From Bacillus sp. HSf4 (lineage in GTDB: Bacteria; Bacillota; Bacilli; Bacillales; Bacillaceae), in NCBI RefSeq assembly GCF_029537375.1, contig NZ_CP120679.1, positions 2,158,001-2,222,000 on the forward strand: a DNA stretch of 64,000 nucleotides. The letters are read 5' to 3'. The position numbers were made by a program, and so were the translations under genes. The notes under the pieces are model-generated. The model worked only from the letters and a program-made list of their open reading frames with translations, did no database searches and was not told where the DNA came from. Position 1 is the first letter of the stretch. Every line of letters begins with the position of its first letter. Below are positions 44,592-53,747 of the stretch, one piece after another.

Positions 44592-45920
44592 ATGTTCGGT
44601 TCCTACATGGTTCAAATGGTCCGGGCCAATGCCCATAAATTAGACCGTCCCTTGAGAGAAAGTGTGTTAAGACTCTATAAACCTTTCAAATGGACACCTT
44701 GTTTTCTGCACGGTTTCTTTGAAAAAATGCTGATGAAAAACAAAAAACTTTCTGTCATTATAGAATTTGAAAAAGACAGTCATCATAAGGGCTATCAGCT
44801 TGTAAACGAGATGGTGGCCAATCGGAGGCGGAACAAAGTCAAAAACCATTTCACCAAAATCAACTGTTGCAGCGCGGAGGTCACACCATCTGTTCTGCAA
44901 TCGCTCTTGTCACAGTCGAGCGGTATTCGAAAAATCTATTTAAATCGGCCAGTCAAAGCCCTCCTTGATGTCGCACTCGAAGCAAGCAATGCCAAAGAAG
45001 TCGTCAGAAACAACATGACACTGACAGGAAAAGGAGTCACCGTGGCTGTTGTAGATACAGGCATTTATCCCCATCAAGACCTTGAAGGAAGGATCAGAGC
45101 GTTTGCCGACTTTGTCAATCAAAGAGCTGAGCCGTATGATGACAATGGACACGGAACCCATTGCGCAGGTGATGCCGCCGGAAATGGAGCCGCTTCTTCG
45201 GGACAATACCGCGGACCTGCCCCTGAAGCCGATCTGATCGGGGTTAAAGTGTTGGATAAAATGGGCTCCGGCTCACTGGAAACTGTGATTCAAGGAGTAG
45301 ACTGGTGCATTCAGTTTAATGAGGAACATCCGGAAGATCCGATCGATATTATCTCCATGTCGCTTGGTTCAGATGCCGTCCCTTATGAAAGCGAAGAGGA
45401 AGATCCCGTCGTCAAAGCCGTCAATGCAGCCTGGGACGCGGGAATTGTCGTCTGTGTGGCTGCCGGAAATTCCGGTCCTGATGCGCAAACGATTGCCAGC
45501 CCGGGCGTCAGCCGCAAGATTATTACAGTCGGAGCTTTGGATGACCGGGATACAGTCAGCCGCGATGATGATGATGTCGCATCCTATTCAAGCAGAGGAC
45601 CGACCATTTACGGTCAAGTCAAACCAGACCTGCTGGTTCCTGGCACCAATATTACGTCTCTGCGATCTCCGGGATCTTTTCTCGATAAACTGCAAAAATC
45701 AAACCGGGTCGGCACAAATTATATGACATTGTCCGGCACCTCAATGGCTACACCGATTTGCGCAGGAATCGCCGCGCTTATTCTTCAGCAGGCTCCCGGA
45801 ACTGCGCCTGATGAAGTCAAAAGGCTTTTAAAGGATGGCACTGATTTATGGACAGACCGGGACCCGAACATTTATGGTGCAGGCTATGTCAACGCAGAGC
45901 GTTCGGTTCCCCAAGACTGA
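44592..45920 (+). CDS. aprX: Intracellular subtilisin-like serine protease AprX
   Basis: 442 residues, no signal peptide, so cytoplasmic. The catalytic triad is seen as Asp155 (VAVVDTG), His187 (DNGHGTHCAG) and Ser384 (SGTSMATP), with the oxyanion Asn293 in AAGNSG. The 140-residue N-terminal part acts as prodomain in this family. It begins MFGSYMVQMVRANAHKL, close to B. subtilis AprX throughout. AprX is a dispensable protease of late growth. RBS AAAGAGGTGG. The gene stands alone; the protein ends NAERSVPQD. Confidence 0.95.
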   Translation: MFGSYMVQMVRANAHKLDRPLRESVLRLYKPFKWTPCFLHGFFEKMLMKNKKLSVIIEFEKDSHHKGYQLVNEMVANRRRNKVKNHFTKINCCSAEVTPSVLQSLLSQSSGIRKIYLNRPVKALLDVALEASNAKEVVRNNMTLTGKGVTVAVVDTGIYPHQDLEGRIRAFADFVNQRAEPYDDNGHGTHCAGDAAGNGAASSGQYRGPAPEADLIGVKVLDKMGSGSLETVIQGVDWCIQFNEEHPEDPIDIISMSLGSDAVPYESEEEDPVVKAVNAAWDAGIVVCVAAGNSGPDAQTIASPGVSRKIITVGALDDRDTVSRDDDDVASYSSRGPTIYGQVKPDLLVPGTNITSLRSPGSFLDKLQKSNRVGTNYMTLSGTSMATPICAGIAALILQQAPGTAPDEVKRLLKDGTDLWTDRDPNIYGAGYVNAERSVPQD

Positions 45921-45946
45921 TACACCCTTAAACCAAAAATGTGTTT

Positions 45947-45970
45947 CGCCCGTTTTGCAAAAAGCGGGCG
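45947..45970. terminator. Hairpin between aprX and the converging membrane-protein gene
   Basis: CGCCCG pairs with CGGGCG, with an inner TTTTGCAAAA stem; T-runs are weak on both sides. Confidence 0.6.
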
Positions 45971-45979
45971 TCTATTATA

Positions 45980-46405
45980 TCAATGTCGCTTTAAGCGTCT
46001 TCCCCCTGCTCTTCCCCATTTTTCCATCAACAGCGGTATCGTTAAATACATGGCATATGCAAAGACCATCCATATCGCAAAACCAATCACCTTTCCTTTA
46101 GTGAGCGCCGGGAAAATCAGCGAATGGTTCCATAAGGAAAAAGCATCGAGAAACAAACCGATTAAAGAGCCCCAAATTCCAAGCTTAAGTGCCGCGAACC
46201 GCGACTGATCAATTCGTTGATAAAACCGCAATATGGCGTATAGAACGACAAAGGTTCCCGCTTCAAGAAGCAGAAAACGTGACCAAAAGGTATCTTCACC
46301 TGGTTCGGCAAGTACCGACTCGCCAAACAGCATAAAAAACCCGGCTGCACCAAGCCAGACAAGAAAAGAGAAAACAAGAGCCAAACCTAGTTTTTCTGTA
46401 AACAT
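45980..46405 (-). CDS. Small four-helix membrane protein, DUF5367-like
   Basis: 141 residues with four hydrophobic helices; ends in a basic tail (GRAGGRRLKRH). It matches the layout of DUF5367 proteins, whose function is unknown. ATG 46405 is chosen because AAAGGGGAA lies 7 nt before it; a longer frame to 46432 would overlap the upstream gene. It lies 13 nt behind a TetR repressor gene and is thus most likely induced when that repressor lets go, as for small efflux or stress membrane proteins. Confidence 0.65.
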   Translation of the reverse strand: MFTEKLGLALVFSFLVWLGAAGFFMLFGESVLAEPGEDTFWSRFLLLEAGTFVVLYAILRFYQRIDQSRFAALKLGIWGSLIGLFLDAFSLWNHSLIFPALTKGKVIGFAIWMVFAYAMYLTIPLLMEKWGRAGGRRLKRH

Positions 46406-46418
46406 GTCGATTCCCCTT

Positions 46419-47012
46419 TTACTTTTTTTCACGCGAAGCTGTTTCCGTCAACATCTGCAGAACCATCTCCAATTCCCGGTAGACTTCTTCTGATGAAAAT
46501 TCCGGTGACACGAGAGACTGAACAGCAAGTCCGTCAATTAAAGCATTTAAAAGAATCCCCCAGGTGCGAAACGAAACCCCTTCGACAGGAGAACGCTTCC
46601 ACATCAAAGAGAGCTGTTCCGCCAACAGTGTATTTTCTTCTTCAAGAAGCTCGCCTAATTGCCCGTTGATCCTTTTATTGCGAAAACCAAAAACGGCCAA
46701 TTCCAAAAAAAGCTGATGATAGTAGGCGTCTTTCTCAGTCCTTGACTTTGCCGATAACAGTCCATCCTTTATTTTTTCGGCCGCGGGCTTTTCATCTGCT
46801 GTCAGATGATCCCATGACGTGCGGCAAACATCACGAACCACTTCAAACACAAGCTGCTCTTTTGTCCGGAAGTGATAATAAACCGTTCCCTGTGTCACCT
46901 TTGCCTCTTCAGCCACCGCCTTTAGCGTCAGATTGTCCAGACCATAATCGGCAATACGGCGCTTTGCCGCCTCAATCAACGTTTCTTTTGATGTTACATT
47001 CGGCCTTGCCAC
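46419..47012 (-). CDS. TetR-family repressor
   Basis: 197 residues. The N-terminal DNA-binding domain reads IADYGLDNLTLKAVAEEAKVTQGTVYYHFRTKEQLVFEVV, a textbook TetR helix-turn-helix. The C-terminal ligand domain is not informative. Start is GTG 47012 with AGAGGGTGA upstream. The perfect dyad TTAGTTAT-N4-ATAACTAA just upstream should be its operator. It is followed by the four-helix membrane protein gene in one operon. The ligand is unknown. Confidence 0.85.
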   Translation of the reverse strand: MARPNVTSKETLIEAAKRRIADYGLDNLTLKAVAEEAKVTQGTVYYHFRTKEQLVFEVVRDVCRTSWDHLTADEKPAAEKIKDGLLSAKSRTEKDAYYHQLFLELAVFGFRNKRINGQLGELLEEENTLLAEQLSLMWKRSPVEGVSFRTWGILLNALIDGLAVQSLVSPEFSSEEVYRELEMVLQMLTETASREKK

Positions 47013-47026
47013 TTACACTCACCCTC

Positions 47027-47046
47027 TTAGTTATTCATATAACTAA
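47027..47046. promoter_or_regulatory. TetR operator candidate
   Basis: Perfect inverted repeat TTAGTTAT-TCAT-ATAACTAA, 15 nt before the GTG start of the tetR-type gene. Confidence 0.7.
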
Positions 47047-47164
47047 CTTATGTGATTTAACTATAATATGGAATAGGTGTATCGTCAATCCAATTTCAAG
47101 CAAACAACAAAAATTATTTGTTTACATAATATGATTATGGTTAATTTCAAAGAACATAGGTCAG

Positions 47165-47656
47165 CTACTCATTTTTATTTGATTCTGCCATAATTGTCAT
47201 CCCTTGAAGAAATTTCAAAATGGCGCTTTGATCTTTCTCTGAAAATGAATCGAGAAACTGATCAAATTGTTCCGCTTTTTGTTGATGAAGCTTTTCATGA
47301 AGTTCAAACACTTGTTTCCCGCTCGGTGTCAGCCGAAAGTAGACCTCTTTTTTGTTGTCCGTCAATTGAAACCGTTTGATAAGGCCTTCTTTCAAAAGCT
47401 TTGAACTGATTTTTGTAATGTTTGCCTTGGATAGGTTCATTTTTTTGGCGATACCGGTGTTATTGATCGGTTCATCATGGCCAATACAGCTGATGACATG
47501 GATTGTGGTCATATTCCCGGGAAGCCGTTTGACATCGGACTCTGCCGCCTGCTTCATAAATGCTTTGAGATCTGTATCCGCTTTTTGTTCGTTAAGGTGC
47601 AGCAGTTTGACATACATATCATAGATCAGCTGTTTTGTCAGTTCAGACATAGTCAA
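47165..47656 (-). CDS. MarR-family regulator
   Basis: 163 residues. The winged helix is seen as IAKKMNLSKANITKISSKLLKEGLIKRF (about 70-97) with the wing TDNKKEVYFRLTPSGKQVFE. The start may be TTG 47656, which is 8 nt from GAAGGGAC, or the in-frame ATG 47650. The upstream divergent gene encodes an HD hydrolase; between them A/T-rich TTAACAAAATATTTTAA (near 47684) could be a binding site. Target and ligand are unknown. Confidence 0.8.
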   Translation of the reverse strand: MTMSELTKQLIYDMYVKLLHLNEQKADTDLKAFMKQAAESDVKRLPGNMTTIHVISCIGHDEPINNTGIAKKMNLSKANITKISSKLLKEGLIKRFQLTDNKKEVYFRLTPSGKQVFELHEKLHQQKAEQFDQFLDSFSEKDQSAILKFLQGMTIMAESNKNE

Positions 47657-47789
47657 TGGACAGTCCCTTCTTTTATTTTCTAGTTAACAAAATATTTTAA
47701 CGGCCTGTATCCAGATTTGTCAATGCTATGATAAGGTAAAAGCAGATTGTTTTGTTAATGATGAAACAACGTAAAAAGGAGAGATGTTG

Positions 47790-48437
47790 ATGAATATTGA
47801 AGGAATAGAGATGGAAGTTCGCCGCAGAGGCGATATATGTTCAGATGCCATTGATTTTTTGAGACGCCATAACCACGAAAAAACGGCTGAGCATTCGATA
47901 AGGGTGAAAAAAGCGGCGGAAGGATTGGCAAAACGTTTTCATGTGTCTGTACAAAAAGCTGAAATTGCCGGCGTTTTGCATGACATCAGCGGCGTTATCC
48001 CTAACGAAAAAAGGCTTGCGGCAGCGGAAGCGCTCGGTATTGACATTCTTCCCGAAGAACGGGTATTTCCGATGATCATCCATCAAAAACTGTCGAAAGT
48101 GATGGCGCGGGACCTGTTTCAGGTGGCGGATCAAGATATTTTGAATGCAATAGAATGCCACACAACGCTCAGGAAAAACCCCTCCCCGCTCGATCTCGTC
48201 GTATTTTCAGCGGATAAAATAGAATGGGATCAGACGGGAACGCCGCCTTACATCAAGGAGCTTCATGAAGCGCTTGATGTTTCCTTGGAGAACGGAGCGT
48301 TTATTTATATTCAGTACTTGTGGAAGCAAAAAGATAAACTGAAGGTTGTCCATCCTTGGCTAAAAGATGCCTATCACAATCTGAAAGCAAAAATCGAGGC
48401 TTCACCCAGGCAAAATGACCGGCCTTCAGACGTGTGA
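47790..48437 (+). CDS. HD-domain phosphohydrolase, YqeK-like
   Basis: 215 residues. Metal-binding HD motif: His of EHSIRVKKAA, the His-Asp pair in GVLHDISG and the later HTTLRKNPSPLDLVVFSADKIE, the order found in YqeK, which splits diadenosine tetraphosphate symmetrically. It is a paralogue of, or related to, YqeK rather than that gene itself, as yqeK lies in another context. ATG 47790 gives 8-nt spacing from AAGGAGAG; the ATG at 47784 lies on that site. Divergent from a MarR gene. Confidence 0.75.
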   Translation: MNIEGIEMEVRRRGDICSDAIDFLRRHNHEKTAEHSIRVKKAAEGLAKRFHVSVQKAEIAGVLHDISGVIPNEKRLAAAEALGIDILPEERVFPMIIHQKLSKVMARDLFQVADQDILNAIECHTTLRKNPSPLDLVVFSADKIEWDQTGTPPYIKELHEALDVSLENGAFIYIQYLWKQKDKLKVVHPWLKDAYHNLKAKIEASPRQNDRPSDV

Positions 48438-48469
48438 GCCCTTAACCGCCATCTTGCCTGGCAAAGCCG

Positions 48470-48955
48470 CTAGTTCACGCCTTTTGAAGCATCCCAGTTT
48501 TTCAGCTGTTTTCTCATATGGACGATTTGCCCCAGATGATAAGCATTATGAAGGATGAGCAAGGATAAAATGTCCGCCCAGGTGGAATGCGGGTCATGCT
48601 CCGCCGGCTGAGTCAGCACCTCTTCTTCGCAGGAGGCGACCGCATCGATCCATTCGGAATAGATGCCGTCCAGCTCCTTTCGGCTTTCTTCCCAGCCAAG
48701 CCCGCTCTTATTCACAAACGTATCATCGATTGTATAGGCAAAAGCCGGAACAGGAATGCCTTTAAACCGTTTTAAATAACGCTCATTATAAAAAATTAAA
48801 TGATTGGCAATTTCCAAAATCGAATTTTCCGAACCTGCTCCTTTTTGCCTTGCCTCACTTTCGGTGAGACCGGCGGCGGCCGTTTGAAAACAAACAAACC
48901 AAGTCGTTTCGTTATAGCATGCTTTAAACTGTTCAAGCAAAACGTTTTTTAGCAT
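48470..48955 (-). CDS. DinB-family metal-binding protein
   Basis: 161 residues, four-helix bundle of the DinB/YfiT type: a His in EIANHLIFYNERY and the pair HNAYHLGQIVHMRK near the C-terminus would bind a metal. Members act as thiol-dependent transferases or are of unknown role. ATG 48955 with TGGAGGGTG; the frame goes up 20 codons further without a ribosome site and would overlap yndJ. It follows yndJ by 44 nt and may be the last gene of that operon. Confidence 0.78.
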   Translation of the reverse strand: MLKNVLLEQFKACYNETTWFVCFQTAAAGLTESEARQKGAGSENSILEIANHLIFYNERYLKRFKGIPVPAFAYTIDDTFVNKSGLGWEESRKELDGIYSEWIDAVASCEEEVLTQPAEHDPHSTWADILSLLILHNAYHLGQIVHMRKQLKNWDASKGVN

Positions 48956-48999
48956 AATCACCCTCCAGTTCAATTCGATCTTTGCCCGGCTTTCATTTG

Positions 49000-50628
49000 C
49001 TATTTCGCCTTCCATGCGGCGGAATCCTTTTTTTCAATATCATATTGAATATCGAGAAACCGTATGCCAAACAGCCACATGCGGTGAAACGCATAAAGCC
49101 TGTCCTGCCCCTCTGCTTTGATGATGAACCGTTCGGCAAGGGGCAGTTTAAAAGTTCCGATTTTTGTTGAAAGAAATATACCTTCATCGCCTCGATCTGA
49201 CTGTTTTTCGCTTGTCAAGATCAGGGATCTCCCTTCTGCCTTCGGCTTTAAAATGCCCGTCATATTGGAATACGGCAATGGAAGGGCAATGTTCATGTAT
49301 GTCACGTCATCACGGGTATGAACGGAATATAGCGCCACAAAAACGGTGTCCCCTTCTTCATTTGTTCTGATCCAGGCGCGTACATTCTCCCTTCCGTCTT
49401 TCGCTGAATCAACACCGACAATCGCACCGTCCATTATTTGCCGGCCTTGTTTGATGCCCAAATGAATTTGGCCTGTCTGTTTTGAGATGAGCTCGTAGAT
49501 GTAAGCGAGCGGCTTAAACCATGGCCGCCAGACAACCTCCGCTTTTAAAGCGTAGCCCGCCGTGTTTTCATAGAAATCGAAAATGAGAGGAGAAAGCGAT
49601 TCGGGCCGGAAGCCGCTGCTGCGGAATAGGTTCATATCATCGGCAAGTCCTTTGTAAGATGTATCGTTTTTTAAACGGTGCCGCTGTAAAAAATCGGCGC
49701 CGATTCTCCATGTCCCCAAAATCCTGCTCATGTTTTCGCCGGTTGACCTTTCGCTTACCGATTCAGGGCCTTCAAGGCGCCAGCCGATCAGCCCCGGAAT
49801 GATGACGAAAACAGCGTTGACAAGCCCGTGAACCCAAATCATCTCCTGTATCGTCAACAGCGGTCGGCCGCGAAAACCGCCGTATGAATAAATCAGCGAA
49901 CATGAGATTGTGAACATCAAGAGCAATGATGAAAAGATGACCAAGGATCTCGCTGCACGGTTTTTGAAGGCTGCCTTCCATACGAGGAAACCGCCGCTGT
50001 ATAGGGCAGCCAAATATAGCGCAACAGCCGCGACATCAATCGTTTTCGAAAACGATATGCCGACTGCGATCAACAGCGGGGACAGCATGATCACCCATGA
50101 AACCGCCGCATAAAAGCGGGTTTTCTTTTTCAGTGTTCTGCCGAGCATTCCATTGAAAATCGGGATGAGAAATGCCGAATAATGAAAATGCACCGCTGTT
50201 AAGAGGATAATCAGCGGGCTGAAGTCCATGATTTCAAGGTCTAGCGTATAAGCCAAAAGCCAAAACCCCCCGAAAGGAAGATAAAACAGACCGCTGTCAA
50301 TCGACGCCTCTTCAAGGCCCTTTCCTCCCCTTTCCCAGAGGCGAAGGGCCCCGTATAAAGCGATCATGCCTGTATAGCATAGCCAGATCCATGAAAAAAG
50401 CGGCGAATGGAACAGCAGGGATAATGCAGCGGAACAAGCTGCAAAAGGAAAGCTGCGGATCAACAGCTGATACATCCCGTTGTCATGCTGAATGAGACTG
50501 AGCGCAGCCGGTACAAAAAACAACGCTGATAATAAAAGAAGCGCCTCTGCCGGCGGAATATCCGGCGCTTTAGCGAGGAAAAAAGCCGCATAGCAAAGAG
50601 CGCTTACACCTAAACGCCAAACAATCAT
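49000..50628 (-). CDS. yndJ: YndJ-like integral membrane protein
   Basis: 542 residues. The first 290 residues hold nine or ten hydrophobic helices; the remaining 250 form a soluble domain ending in a conserved HRMWLFGIRFLDIQYDIE region. It overlaps yndH by 4 nt (ATGA), so translation is coupled. Size and neighbours agree with B. subtilis YndJ in yndG-yndH-yndJ, all of unknown function. A role in membrane or envelope chemistry is only suggested by the lipid-binding-like domain of YndG. Confidence 0.82.
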   Translation of the reverse strand: MIVWRLGVSALCYAAFFLAKAPDIPPAEALLLLSALFFVPAALSLIQHDNGMYQLLIRSFPFAACSAALSLLFHSPLFSWIWLCYTGMIALYGALRLWERGGKGLEEASIDSGLFYLPFGGFWLLAYTLDLEIMDFSPLIILLTAVHFHYSAFLIPIFNGMLGRTLKKKTRFYAAVSWVIMLSPLLIAVGISFSKTIDVAAVALYLAALYSGGFLVWKAAFKNRAARSLVIFSSLLLMFTISCSLIYSYGGFRGRPLLTIQEMIWVHGLVNAVFVIIPGLIGWRLEGPESVSERSTGENMSRILGTWRIGADFLQRHRLKNDTSYKGLADDMNLFRSSGFRPESLSPLIFDFYENTAGYALKAEVVWRPWFKPLAYIYELISKQTGQIHLGIKQGRQIMDGAIVGVDSAKDGRENVRAWIRTNEEGDTVFVALYSVHTRDDVTYMNIALPLPYSNMTGILKPKAEGRSLILTSEKQSDRGDEGIFLSTKIGTFKLPLAERFIIKAEGQDRLYAFHRMWLFGIRFLDIQYDIEKKDSAAWKAK

Positions 50629-51242
50629 TTCGCCTCCCCCTCTTCCTGAAATGTTCCTTTGTATGAAAACAGTGTTCCGGCTATTTGGTTTTTCACATGG
50701 ACATCAATCGTAAAACAGCCTTTGTCCTCGTCATACGATTCATTCACAACAGAAGCGCCGTATAAACATTTTGAAAGCGGCAGCTTTTTTCCGAATAAAG
50801 GAAGCCATTGTTTGACAGAGACAATCGATAATGATCCATCGGGTTCCGCTTTAAAATGCAGACTTGAAATTAAAATCGGGGGATGCCCGAAAAAATCGAT
50901 GATTTCCCTGCGCCTTTCATCATAGACCATGACAGCATCAAAATGCCTTTGCTTATCACGGAAAAAGAACGTTCTGCTCCACTCAGCCTCCATCATATTG
51001 TTTTTCGTCAGCCGCAGGCTGTTTTCAATCGTAAATGGAACGTTCTTTCCTCTTTCGGGAAAAAAGCAGCGGAATTTCGTCCCCGCTCTAAACAACTGCC
51101 TGATCCAAAAAGAGCCTCCCGATATCTCCGTCATCACCCCTTTTCCTCTAAATGCGTTTTCCGTAGTGATACGATACCGCTCCTTGAGCTTTGGATGGAG
51201 AAGGTGAAAGTCTTTTATCACTCGTTCATACATGGAATTCAA
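50625..51242 (-). CDS. yndH: YndH-like DUF4166 protein
   Basis: About 205 residues, soluble. Starts NSMYERVIKDFHLLHPKLKERY and carries the DUF4166 pattern with F-rich beta strands (RTFFFRDKQRHFDAVMVYDERRREIIDFFG). The start is taken as TTG 51242, about 8 nt from AAAGAGGCG; ATG 51233 is the alternative. Both overlap the end of yndG. Function unknown; the DUF4166 domain is often found next to or fused to dehydrogenases and membrane proteins. Confidence 0.78.
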   Translation of the reverse strand: MNSMYERVIKDFHLLHPKLKERYRITTENAFRGKGVMTEISGGSFWIRQLFRAGTKFRCFFPERGKNVPFTIENSLRLTKNNMMEAEWSRTFFFRDKQRHFDAVMVYDERRREIIDFFGHPPILISSLHFKAEPDGSLSIVSVKQWLPLFGKKLPLSKCLYGASVVNESYDEDKGCFTIDVHVKNQIAGTLFSYKGTFQEEGEAK

Positions 51243-52143
51243 ATGAACGCCTCTTTCTGATCGTATTTCGCGCACTTGGAATCTCCTTTGCGCTCACATA
51301 GCCGATAATGGACAAAATGATCAGTGCGGTATTGAGCGCGACGGGATTAAAAGGGTGTGCGAAGGATGTGATATCCGTCATTCCGGCACAGGCTGTAAGC
51401 AATACAAGCAGGGCGATATGCGGCAGAAACCATTTCCTTTTACAAACAGGAAACAGCCACAATATACCGAGCGCCATCTCAGCCAATCCGATCAGTTTCA
51501 ATAGGGACGCCGGAGGAAATCGTCCGCCTGAAAGGGAGGAAAGCATGCTGATTTCCTCAGGGTGCTGCATGATGAGCTTTGGAATGAGCCCCTGATATAT
51601 CCAAATAAAAGAAAGAAGCAGACAAACGAACCAGTAGATCGCCGTTTTCTGAATAAGCAGCTTTGGATGCAGCCCTTTTTCAAGCCAAATCTTCAGGGCG
51701 TCAAAACTCCAGGCGGTCGCCCAGCCGATCAGCGGCCTGAATGCAAGATCAGCGAGGCGCCCAAGCCGGCCGTAATTGGTTTCATAATCGTATTGCGTCA
51801 TAAAAGCGATCCCGTTTTTAATCTGTTTGTATTTCCAATATCCCCTTCCTTCCCGGATGAGAGAAAGCGGATGGCTGCTCGCGAATGAGAGTGACGAGAC
51901 TCTGTCACCCGTTTCTTTATACATGCTTCCGGTCGACTCCCCCGTACCGGAAATCTTCAAACCGAAGCCGATTCTCGTTTCATATAAAAACCTTTGCCGC
52001 TCACCGGGTCTTCGCTTTAAATAGGTAATGTCTGTAAAACGCAAATCCCATTGTTGATGGAGCTCAGGGTCTTGCGTGTAACGCCAGAGCCGATCCATAT
52101 CTGTTTGGATTGAGATTTGTACATATATCGGATTTTTTTTCAT
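51226..52143 (-). CDS. yndG: YndG-like fusion of a START/SRPBCC domain and a DoxX-like membrane domain
   Basis: 305 residues. The first about 150 are a SRPBCC-type fold (DMDRLWRYTQDPELHQQWDLRFTDITYL), which binds hydrophobic ligands; the rest has four helices of the DoxX-like kind with PASLLKLIGLAEMALGILWLFP. It heads the yndG-yndH-yndJ operon. B. subtilis YndG is somewhat shorter. The combination suggests handling of a lipid or quinone at the membrane, but nothing is proven. Confidence 0.8.
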   Translation of the reverse strand: MKKNPIYVQISIQTDMDRLWRYTQDPELHQQWDLRFTDITYLKRRPGERQRFLYETRIGFGLKISGTGESTGSMYKETGDRVSSLSFASSHPLSLIREGRGYWKYKQIKNGIAFMTQYDYETNYGRLGRLADLAFRPLIGWATAWSFDALKIWLEKGLHPKLLIQKTAIYWFVCLLLSFIWIYQGLIPKLIMQHPEEISMLSSLSGGRFPPASLLKLIGLAEMALGILWLFPVCKRKWFLPHIALLVLLTACAGMTDITSFAHPFNPVALNTALIILSIIGYVSAKEIPSARNTIRKRRSFEFHV

Positions 52144-52241
52144 AACGCCCGTCCTTTGTGAACTTATTCACATTTATAGATTATCATGGAATTCTTTCCG
52201 TGTGAACCACTTATTGGCATAAAGCTTATTTTCCGACAGAC

Positions 52242-52269
52242 AAAAAATCCTTGGCTGACTGCGCCAAGG
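52242..52269 (-). terminator. Terminator of the yobT-yobS operon
   Basis: CCTTGGC pairs with GCCAAGG (52249-52269) and ATTTTTTG follows on the minus strand. It lies about 105 nt past the yobS stop. Confidence 0.75.
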
Positions 52270-52374
52270 CAAGAAGTGGCTGGTTAAGCCTATAATACCT
52301 ATGACTCAAAAGATGCTGGAGCCATATTCCTATGATACTAAAATTTCAGAAAAATGTAAACAATTGTGAAATAT

Positions 52375-52944
52375 TTATTTGTCCTGATAGATATCAAGCC
52401 CTATTAAATAAGCGCGTATCGTCCTATCAAGGCTCTCCTCTATATCGTAAGGAAGGCCGAAAGCATTGTTTTGCCTGAGTCCGGCAAATCCATGCAGAAT
52501 GCTTCTCAAGCCTCTGACCGCATGAATGGCCGCATCCGCGTCTAAATGGTACGCTTTGAGAACCGAAAGCACAAGACGGACAATTTTTCCGCCGGCTTCT
52601 TCAATCCGTTTGTCCCCATCTTTCGGAACAAAAGTCGCATCATAAAGGCCGGGTCTATTTTTCGCGAATCTCATATAAGCTTTCGCCATCCTCCTGACAG
52701 CTTCCTCTTTTTTGGCACCTTGAATCGCTGCGGCCATTTCCTCATAAAGGCTTGTCAGCCCGAAAAGTGCGAGCTCCCTGCGAATTCCGTTTAAGCCCTC
52801 TATATGATTGTACAAAGACGGAGGGCGGACATTCAGCTTTTTAGAAAGAGAAGCCAATGTCACGCTGTGAATGCCCTCTTCATCAGCGAGCACAGCAGCA
52901 GCTTCAAGTATCATTTCTTTATTCAGCCCTATTCGCGGAGACAT
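52375..52944 (-). CDS. yobS: TetR-family regulator (YobS-like)
   Basis: 189 residues. Helix-turn-helix: ADEEGIHSVTLASLSKKLNVRPPSLYNHIEGLNGIRREL, with the C-terminal WHG-type ligand domain (GLRSILHGFAGLRQNNAFG). It starts 2 nt after the metallo-hydrolase gene yobT ends, so it is the second gene of that operon. Two like dyads lie before yobT and are probably its operators. In B. subtilis yobS and yobT are neighbours as here. Confidence 0.85.
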   Translation of the reverse strand: MSPRIGLNKEMILEAAAVLADEEGIHSVTLASLSKKLNVRPPSLYNHIEGLNGIRRELALFGLTSLYEEMAAAIQGAKKEEAVRRMAKAYMRFAKNRPGLYDATFVPKDGDKRIEEAGGKIVRLVLSVLKAYHLDADAAIHAVRGLRSILHGFAGLRQNNAFGLPYDIEESLDRTIRAYLIGLDIYQDK

Positions 52945-52946
52945 CC

Positions 52947-53666
52947 TTAGTCACCCTTCCTCTTGAATGATGTATAAGCTTCAGTGATCGCTTTTCTCAT
53001 GCCGGCTGCCGGATCATAGACGAAGCTGCCGTGACCTGCGGCAAGCACTTTCGGCTTCAAATCCAATAGTTTTTCCGCGCTTTCAAGCGCGATTTCTTGA
53101 TTCCAAGTGGCCAACGCGGGAAACGGAAATGTCAGCTTTAAATGCCCCGATACCGTAATGCCGCTTCTTGTATGATACGAGTCGCCCGCAATCAAAATGC
53201 CATGCCTTTCATCCAAAAATGAAACACTTCCAGGTGTATGTCCCGGAGATGCGACCGCCGTTAGAGAGCAGATGCGGTCACCTTCTTTTAAGAGCACATC
53301 CGGATTTGTCTTGATATGTTTTGGAACCCCGCCTTTAATGGGAGTTTGTGCCTCTTTCTCAAGCAGCGATCGATCCCCCTTTAACAGACGCGCATCCCGT
53401 TCAGATATGTAAACCTGAGCATCTGGCAGGTGTTGTTTTAAGGAATCAAGTGAACCGACATGGTCGCTGTGGGCATGGGTCAGCACGATCCGTTTAATCG
53501 GCTGTCCGAAGTTAGCTGCAGCTTCGAGAATACCCCTTTTGCTGAGCGCAATCCCTGCATCGATTAATGTCAACCCGTCTTCTTCTTGAACGAGATAACA
53601 GTTTACAGGAAAGACGCGCGGAAAAAATGTCAATTGGCAAACCGATTGATACTGTGTGATTCTCAA
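52947..53666 (-). CDS. yobT: Metallo-beta-lactamase-fold hydrolase (YobT-like)
   Basis: 239 residues. Zinc motif THAHSDHVG (residues about 62-70), further ligands in SPGHTPGSVSF, AGDSYH and AAGHGSF, so the full MBL set is present. It probably hydrolyses an ester or thioester in the cytoplasm. Start is TTG 53666 with AGAGGTGAA before it. Cotranscribed with the TetR gene yobS; two tandem operators upstream suggest control by that repressor. Confidence 0.87.
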   Translation of the reverse strand: MRITQYQSVCQLTFFPRVFPVNCYLVQEEDGLTLIDAGIALSKRGILEAAANFGQPIKRIVLTHAHSDHVGSLDSLKQHLPDAQVYISERDARLLKGDRSLLEKEAQTPIKGGVPKHIKTNPDVLLKEGDRICSLTAVASPGHTPGSVSFLDERHGILIAGDSYHTRSGITVSGHLKLTFPFPALATWNQEIALESAEKLLDLKPKVLAAGHGSFVYDPAAGMRKAITEAYTSFKRKGD

Positions 53667-53689
53667 CTGTTTTCACCTCTCAATAAATA

Positions 53690-53738
53690 AAAAACTAACA
53701 CTATTAGTTTTTATTATAAAACTAATGGTATTAGTTTT
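53690..53738. promoter_or_regulatory. Two tandem operators before yobT
   Basis: AAAAACTAA-CACTA-TTAGTTTTT (53690-53712) and AAAACTAA-TGGTA-TTAGTTTT (53718-53738). Both share the core ACTAA-N5-TTAGT; centres are 27 nt apart. They are placed for repression by YobS. Confidence 0.75.
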
Positions 53739-53747
53739 TCAAGATAT

